Positions 61,401 to 64,000 of a stretch of 64,000 nt of DNA are shown here, one piece after another. The DNA lies in NCBI GenBank assembly GCA_018806985.1, contig JADANN010000174.1:1686001-1750000 (forward strand), read 5' to 3'. The number at the start of each line of letters is the position of its first letter. The first letter of the stretch is position 1. The translations under genes and the position numbers were made by a program. The DNA comes from Angiostrongylus vasorum. Its lineage: Eukaryota; Nematoda; Chromadorea; Rhabditida; Metastrongylidae. The notes beneath the pieces were generated by a model that did not search any database, had not been told where the DNA came from, and saw only the letters and a program-made list of their open reading frames with translations.

Positions 61401-63504
61401 CCTCTTACCCCCGTTTTTAGAACGCTTACCGCTCCCCACCCGACAGCCCGTCAATGACCGTTTCCAAGAAGTGATCGGATCGGTTTGTAGCCGTTCCCAC
61501 AATGATAGATCGCGAATCTACCGAGGTGTCCTAGAATCGATTCAATTTCTAAAACTGGACCGACACTCCGACAGATTCCACTTAAACAACACACAGTATT
61601 ACCTACCGGAAATTATTCGCTACCGAAAGCACCTTAAACATCTGAATCGCCAGATTATTCGTTTGACCTAGTTTTCAGGAAAAAAAAGAAGTTGCGGACA
61701 TCCTATTGAATTTTAAGTCACAATTTTGTTATCTAACAGAAACAGTGCCAAATATCTTTGCCCTGCATTACATCAGTAAGTTTCCAGAAAGTGGTAAATG
61801 TGTACCCTCATCGAAAAAATTTCACAAAGCGTAAGATGCTCAATGTTCCGTTCCATTCGGAATCTACCGCATCGAATTTCTAGAACCTGGGACGAAGTTT
61901 CACGTTTCACCCGTCTCAAGTCAATAATTGTCTAAATTGTCATTGCCTAAGCGAGTCGACGTTGTCACAAACGAACGGCCTTTAATGTTATATCGTGGCA
62001 TCAGAACATCTGAGACATGAACGTAGATGATTCCTCAGATTCTAACTGTAGTATTATACGGCTCTCATTTCAAGCGAGGGGATATTCCACATACAACCAC
62101 AATGATGCTGGCCTATTTGAAAAACTTGAACCGCAGGCCAGATAAGCTGAGAGGATCGGTAATTAAGATTTACACTGCGAACGAACGTGTGGTCGATCGC
62201 ATGAAGAGCTAGCTTTGTCTCTGGTCGACATCAAGTGATTTCATCTCAGTGCACATACAAAACCTTTTTGAAATAGGCTTGAAATAAAGATGACGTTTAA
62301 TCGGTTTTGTAAACTTTTTAAAAAATATCACTTTAGACCAAAACAAACTAAACTGTTGGTGACTATAAAATCGATGATTATCAATGAAGAAACAGATCCG
62401 TTTCTAACCATAAATCATCTAAAGGTGGATGTCGGAAAAAAAATTCCACTAGAATAATCCTCGATTTGTGTACCGCCAATAGCCAAGAAATGTTTACATT
62501 TTGCAGTGTTTTGAGAAAAAAAATCCTTTCAAAAAAAATGAACTGGAGTAGATACTTGATACTTGGTACTCGAATGGCCCGTCCTCATTAGTTGTGCGGA
62601 CCCCAGCATAATCTCCATGTTTTCGGAGATTTGCTGGTTTTAACGATTGTGGTTTTCCGGAATCCCGAGGTAAGCCAGGCCAACGTCTGCCCAGGTTTTC
62701 ACCACCACAGGCAGGCGCAGCCCTTGTGGATCAAAGGGAGATTTGCACCATGCGACTAATTTGATACCAGGACGGTGGTGGATCCTGGTATTGGTTTACT
62801 CTTAATTAGGCTTCCTGACGGAAACGCCGGACATCTTCTCAGCTTGGGAGATCCTGCCAGGGGATGAATCCCTCCACTGTACATCGCAGTACAATCCAGT
62901 AACACCTCTCAGCCACGATGAGGGCAGTAAACCGTATGGAGGAAACTGGACTAGAACTAACAACATATACATTATGGTGTCCAAAGTGAAGATAATTCAC
63001 CTGTCGAGAGGAAGGCAAAGCAAGGGCCTCAATGGTACAATGGGAAATACGTGAGCCGCCGGAAGTGGTAGTCGCGGGTTCGAACCTGGCCTGGGTCCAG
63101 GTTTACAAATATCTCATTATTATTGTGGTTGTATTTCATATCATATCCTGCCGTGGAAAATAATGGGCAGTAAATTTCAAGCGGGATATTTCCACATATT
63201 TTAAGGCGATACCTCATGTTCCACACTGATGACGTAGTGAGTCAAAATTCCGTTGGGCAAAGCTGGTGGCAACCACTTCATCTGCACCGAGTACGGATTC
63301 AATGCGGACACTGCAAGCACGGCCACTTATTTGCTCAAATTTTACGTCAGCAAAGTCGCATTGGCAGCACTGTTAAAATGTTCGAGTAAATGAACCTGAA
63401 GCTGATAGCACTGGCCCAGGCTTATCTTGCATAGTAGAGAAGCTCAACTGTCGTAACGATCGCACCGCCGGCTTGCATTCAAGCGGTCCTGATGAACACG
63501 TGAT
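33404..63504 (-). CDS. dep-1: Receptor-type protein tyrosine phosphatase, R3 class (DEP-1/PTP10D-like), 5' end outside the window
   Basis: Eighteen exons in transcript order: 63504-63396, 63310-63213, 61530-61430, 61352-61264, 60917-60803, 60482-60404, 59371-59279, 56215-56062, 54186-54069, 42125-41958, 37421-37337, 37193-37026, 36416-36345, 36082-35942, 35461-35304, 34274-34206, 34018-33883 and 33550-33404 (TAG). All are GT...AG, every junction keeps phase, and the total is 2100 nt. The encoded part (699 residues) has fibronectin III modules (about 1-280), a membrane helix (290-309), a juxtamembrane region (310-403) and one phosphatase domain (about 404-670). It removes phosphate from tyrosines on receptors and junction proteins at the plasma membrane. 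Catalytic parts present are WPD at 569-571, the loop [11 protein letters not shown] with Cys605 and Arg611, and Gln649. A single domain plus the CNGPLK fibronectin signature points to the R3 class. Oddities are KNRF in place of KNRY at the phosphotyrosine loop (Phe428) and HEN where vertebrate R3 tails have YEN. Two introns (4.5 and 11.9 kb) are full of transposons. The symbol follows the C. elegans R3 enzyme and is an inference. Confidence 0.9.
34420..34775 (-). repeat. Family B repeat, copy 7
   Basis: Full minus-strand copy inside the phosphatase intron between exons 34274 and 35304, ending CGGTAAACCGTTGGGAG. Confidence 0.75.
37793..40498 (+). mobile_element. RTE-type LINE, 5'-truncated, defective
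   Basis: Starts within the endonuclease region ([20 protein letters not shown]) and runs to the AGGTGATACAGGTGATC tail. It keeps [12 protein letters not shown], the RT motif [13 protein letters not shown] near 39684 and the RT palm segment. It is almost identical to the 24.0-27.3 kb copy and shares its stop codons at 38535 (TAA) and 38694 (TAG). It differs by private changes such as an early stop after LIEV near 39361. It lies antisense in the phosphatase intron 37422-41957. Confidence 0.9.
40781..41060 (+). repeat. Family A tRNA-like SINE, copy 4
   Basis: One of the best-preserved copies: GTGTGGCGCAGTGGTTGG head, GAACCGATCCCC B-like box, GTCTGGGAGGATA core, GATCAACGCCCAGAG tail. It lies in the phosphatase intron just right of the RTE copy that ends at 40498. 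Confidence 0.8.
41958..42125 (-). other. dep-1: Juxtamembrane exon of the receptor phosphatase
   Basis: A phase 2-2 exon between TTTCAG and GTCATT. It encodes [18 protein letters not shown], then [12 protein letters not shown], then [14 protein letters not shown]. It links the membrane exon at 54069-54186 to the catalytic exons; phase and position leave no other role. The segment starts as a helix and turns His/Pro/Gln-rich. I recognise no known adaptor-binding motif in it. It is isolated by introns of 11.9 kb upstream and 4.5 kb downstream. Confidence 0.75.
42545..43036 (-). CDS. Possible 7TM chemoreceptor fragment nested in a phosphatase intron
   Basis: An open frame of about 163 codons on the minus strand, with an ATG at 42997 or an upstream extension to 43036. 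It is rich in apolar helices: [35 protein letters not shown] and [20 protein letters not shown]. The segment [16 protein letters not shown] resembles the ERY-helix junction of nematode SRA/SRAB-type serpentine receptors. Only about three to four helices are present, so it would be one exon or a truncated copy. Chance hydrophobicity in AT-rich DNA cannot be excluded. Confidence 0.3.
43214..43496 (+). repeat. Family A tRNA-like SINE, copy 5
   Basis: Starts GCGCGTGTGGCACAACGGTCG, has GATCGATCCCC, and ends with a TTTATC-type tail (TTTATCATTTATCC). The short tandem tail marks the 3' end of the family. Confidence 0.8.
43755..43912 (-). repeat. Family A SINE, copy 6, eroded
   Basis: The core (GGAGGTTATAATGCTG, and TTGTCTAGGAGG on the minus strand) is recognisable, but the head is scrambled. 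It lies about 260 bp from copy 5 in the opposite orientation. Confidence 0.5.
44085..46348 (-). mobile_element. RTE-type LINE with a large internal deletion
   Basis: The minus strand has both element ends: the 5' leader from CTGAGACGCAGGTGG (46348) and the 3' tail CAGGTGATACGGGTGATG (44085). The endonuclease core and the RT start are missing. The sequence jumps at about 45650 from the QLTT-equivalent endonuclease segment to the VVPPVLP-equivalent linker, a loss of roughly 1 kb with a short AT-rich filler. The RT motif is [13 protein letters not shown] (about 44880). It is in the same orientation as the phosphatase gene, inside the 12-kb intron. Confidence 0.85.
46733..46990 (-). repeat. Family A tRNA-like SINE, copy 7
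   Basis: Minus-strand copy with an intact tail (GATCAACGCCGAGAGCTTTA), core (GTCTGGGAGGATAGCAGCAC) and GGGATTGATTCCCG. The extreme head is missing or replaced. Confidence 0.7.
47385..49965 (+). mobile_element. Older, diverged RTE copy interrupted by a short repeat
   Basis: Aligns along its length with the other RTE copies but with many substitutions and gaps. Examples are [13 protein letters not shown] at the endonuclease, [13 protein letters not shown] in place of [12 protein letters not shown] near 49165, and [21 protein letters not shown]. The endonuclease segment appears twice (47400-47600 and 47590-47780). A fragment of the family C repeat (47788-47886) replaces part of the endonuclease-RT linker. 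At 47951 it has TAC where the two young copies have TAA. Confidence 0.8.
47788..47886 (-). repeat. Family C fragment inside the old RTE copy
   Basis: ACACCTGCGGTCCGGAGTTT through AATAACCTGCCATAAAAAG and the following A-rich piece match 16785-16890 nearly base for base. It interrupts the RTE alignment. Confidence 0.75.
50538..51885. repeat. Inverted-repeat element with a third arm copy
   Basis: Arms of about 160 bp at 50538-50702 (plus) and 51385-51548 (inverted) share CATTCGAACGGTGCT, GATTCGATACGA and GACGAAGACGCC. A further plus-oriented, more diverged arm lies at 51735-51885 (CATTCGAGCGGTACTCCACT). The 680 bp between the first two arms contains a tRNA-like family C segment (51095-51270) and no transposase frame. 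It looks like a non-autonomous foldback element in the 12-kb phosphatase intron. Confidence 0.55.
51095..51270 (-). repeat. Family C-related tRNA-like repeat
   Basis: AGATTCGAAACCGCGATTAC is a reversed B box, and GTTACCACTGAACCACTAAGG a reversed A box. CCTTCCTCTCAG and GCAATTACC follow. Confidence 0.6.
52060..52260 (+). other. Ser/Thr/Lys-rich open block on the strand opposite the phosphatase
   Basis: A plus-strand frame reads [14 protein letters not shown], then [20 protein letters not shown] and SSAIFMKK, before a GTATGG donor-like site. It could be an orphan exon. The minus strand of the same DNA is also open, so the coding direction is undecided, and no partner exon is visible. Confidence 0.2.
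52425..52668 (-). repeat. Family D tRNA-like repeat, copy 2
   Basis: Minus-strand copy of the 3360-3605 repeat: GAGGATAGCATAGTGATAA head, CTAGTTCGATTCCGCTTC B-box-like block, and the same end GAAATGAAAATCC. Two copies with shared edges define the family. Confidence 0.65.
54069..54186 (-). other. dep-1: Transmembrane exon of the receptor phosphatase
   Basis: A phase 1-2 exon encoding [20 protein letters not shown] and [18 protein letters not shown]. This is about 20 apolar residues followed by a basic stop-transfer cluster, as expected for a type I receptor. An alternative frame over the same DNA is open but has no membrane character and does not fit the phases of the neighbours. Confidence 0.85.
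55256..55428 (-). repeat. Family B repeat, copy 8, 3' half
   Basis: Minus-strand copy holding the AGTGAGGACGGGCCGTCC end and the GACCTCGGCCACAGTGG segment. It stops at GTGGATCAGAGAGG. Confidence 0.65.
56360..56570 (+). repeat. Family C repeat in a phosphatase intron
   Basis: CACAATGATGCTGAGATATT, GACCGCAGGTGTTTGTGGTG and CGCGTTCCACCACCACATCA, ending near CCGTTGACAGGTGATTGCTG. Confidence 0.7.
57270..57510 (+). repeat. Family C repeat in a phosphatase intron
   Basis: A well-preserved copy from GATGCTGAGATATTTGCAAA to TCACCCGTCAGCGGGATTG, closely similar to the 32462 copy. Confidence 0.75.
58612..58893 (-). repeat. Family A tRNA-like SINE, copy 8
   Basis: Complete minus-strand copy: head GTGTGGCGCAGTAGTCGG, GGGATCGACCCC, core and tail GATTAACGCCGAGAGCTC. 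It lies in the phosphatase intron between exons 59279 and 56215. Confidence 0.8.
59577..59666. repeat. Family C foldback
   Basis: GCTGAGATATTTGCAAAACG...GACCGCAGGTCC is followed within about 20 bp by its own reverse (CACCTGCGGTCCGGAGTTTT), giving a compact hairpin. Confidence 0.65.
59938..60240 (-). repeat. Family C-related tRNA-like repeat
   Basis: Reversed B box CAGATACGAACCCGTGATTA and reversed A box CCCACTGCACCACTGATAT, then TTTGCTTTTCTCTGAG, and a final GCAAATATCTCAGCATTATT. Confidence 0.6.
62548..62945 (-). repeat. Family B repeat, copy 9
   Basis: Full minus-strand copy with an AAGTATCAAGTATC tail and a CGGTTTACTGCCC head. It lies between the phosphatase exons 61530 and 63213. Confidence 0.8.
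63010..63150 (+). repeat. Family C-related tRNA-like repeat, sense orientation
   Basis: GGGCCTCAATGGTACAATGG as the A-box-like part and GTCGCGGGTTCGAACCTGG, which contains a consensus polymerase III B box (GGTTCGAAC). It then has CAAATATCTCATTATTATTG, the conserved family C end. Confidence 0.65.
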
Positions 63505-64000
63505 CTGCAAAGATGCAGTGCACTGTTGGGAAATTCGACAACCATTTCTGTACTACTGTAAACTTGTCTTCGGATTCAAAACATCAAACGAAACCATTGA
63601 AGCAGTTTTTTCTTATTAAGCCCAAAATAAGATGGAAAATTGCCATTTTAGCCCAATGACAAAAGCTCGTAAAAAAAAGGCCTGATGAACCAAGTTCATG
63701 GAGTAGTGGGCAATTCATTGGGCAATTATAACTCTTTATGAAGTTATATCATATTTTCCCATGAGGCCATCAATACAGTCACTATGAATTTGACCACATG
63801 GTCGGATACTGCAGAGGAGGAGTTTTCGGCAGAGGCAAAACTGTTACAAAAATAAAACTCATAATCACCATGGAAACTCATGTTTCTACTTGCTTTTTAT
63901 ATCCGCGTCGATACTCCAACTAGGCTCGCTTGATTCAAAAAAATGACAATATTAAATAATTGTTTTTTATTCTCGAGACGTTTTTTTCTTTATTTTTATG

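Larger units (their letters stand above)
56062..63504 (-). other. dep-1: Fibronectin III ectodomain exons of the receptor phosphatase
   Basis: Eight exons encode at least two fibronectin III modules and the special membrane-proximal one. Recognisable strands are [75 protein letters not shown] and HGKIVR. The proximal module has [13 protein letters not shown], then [20 protein letters not shown] and YKFKLRLFT, which is the CNGPLK pattern of PTP10D/DEP-1 receptors. Sequons NRS and NDT lie outside the membrane. The first exon (63504-63396) begins inside a module, so more modules and the signal peptide must lie beyond the right edge. Confidence 0.8.

Overview
The window is nuclear DNA of a nematode, most likely a strongylid (hookworm or Haemonchus-type) worm. 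The evidence is the gene architecture: short exons, (T)nCAG acceptors, and one gene whose start codon lies 7 nt after a trans-splice-like acceptor. The very high load of RTE-type retrotransposon debris, short SINE-like repeats and AT-rich introns fits too. This host assignment is inference; no rRNA, tRNA or mitochondrial marker is present. There are no operon, Shine-Dalgarno or CRISPR-like features.

Four genes are visible. (1) On the minus strand at the left edge (1-746) lie two exon-like blocks of an unrecognised gene that runs out of the window. (2) On the plus strand, about 4.8-17.4 kb (perhaps from 1.2 kb), is a multi-exon gene for an unrecognised, polar, partly coiled-coil protein. One of its exons is split over three frames at homopolymers. 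(3) On the plus strand, 20.65-29.26 kb, is a complete 14-exon gene for a 461-residue single-pass type I membrane protein: signal peptide, glycosylatable ectodomain, membrane helix and short tail. Its phases agree at all 13 junctions, but I do not recognise the family. (4) On the minus strand, 63.5 down to 33.4 kb, are 18 consecutive exons (700 codons with stop) of an R3-class receptor tyrosine phosphatase of the DEP-1/PTP10D kind: fibronectin III modules, a membrane helix and one catalytic domain. Its 5' end lies beyond the right edge. Genes 3 and 4 converge, with about 4.1 kb between their stop codons.

Much of the rest is transposable-element material, and the large introns act as its reservoir. 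One RTE family has five copies (6.4-7.2 minus, 24.0-27.3 plus, 37.8-40.5 plus, 44.1-46.3 minus, 47.4-50.0 plus). A second, older RTE-like lineage lies at 11.8-13.9 kb minus. At least four families of short repeats are scattered on both strands. Three of them carry RNA polymerase III-type A/B-box-like heads, and two end in short tandem tails. There is also an inverted-repeat element at 50.5-51.9 kb and a few microsatellites. A possible 7TM chemoreceptor fragment sits inside the 12-kb phosphatase intron.

Genes 3 and 4 were built by joining GT...AG exons whose reading phase carries across each junction, so those models rest on internal consistency as well as on similarity. Gene 2 is less secure, and gene 1 is only a candidate.
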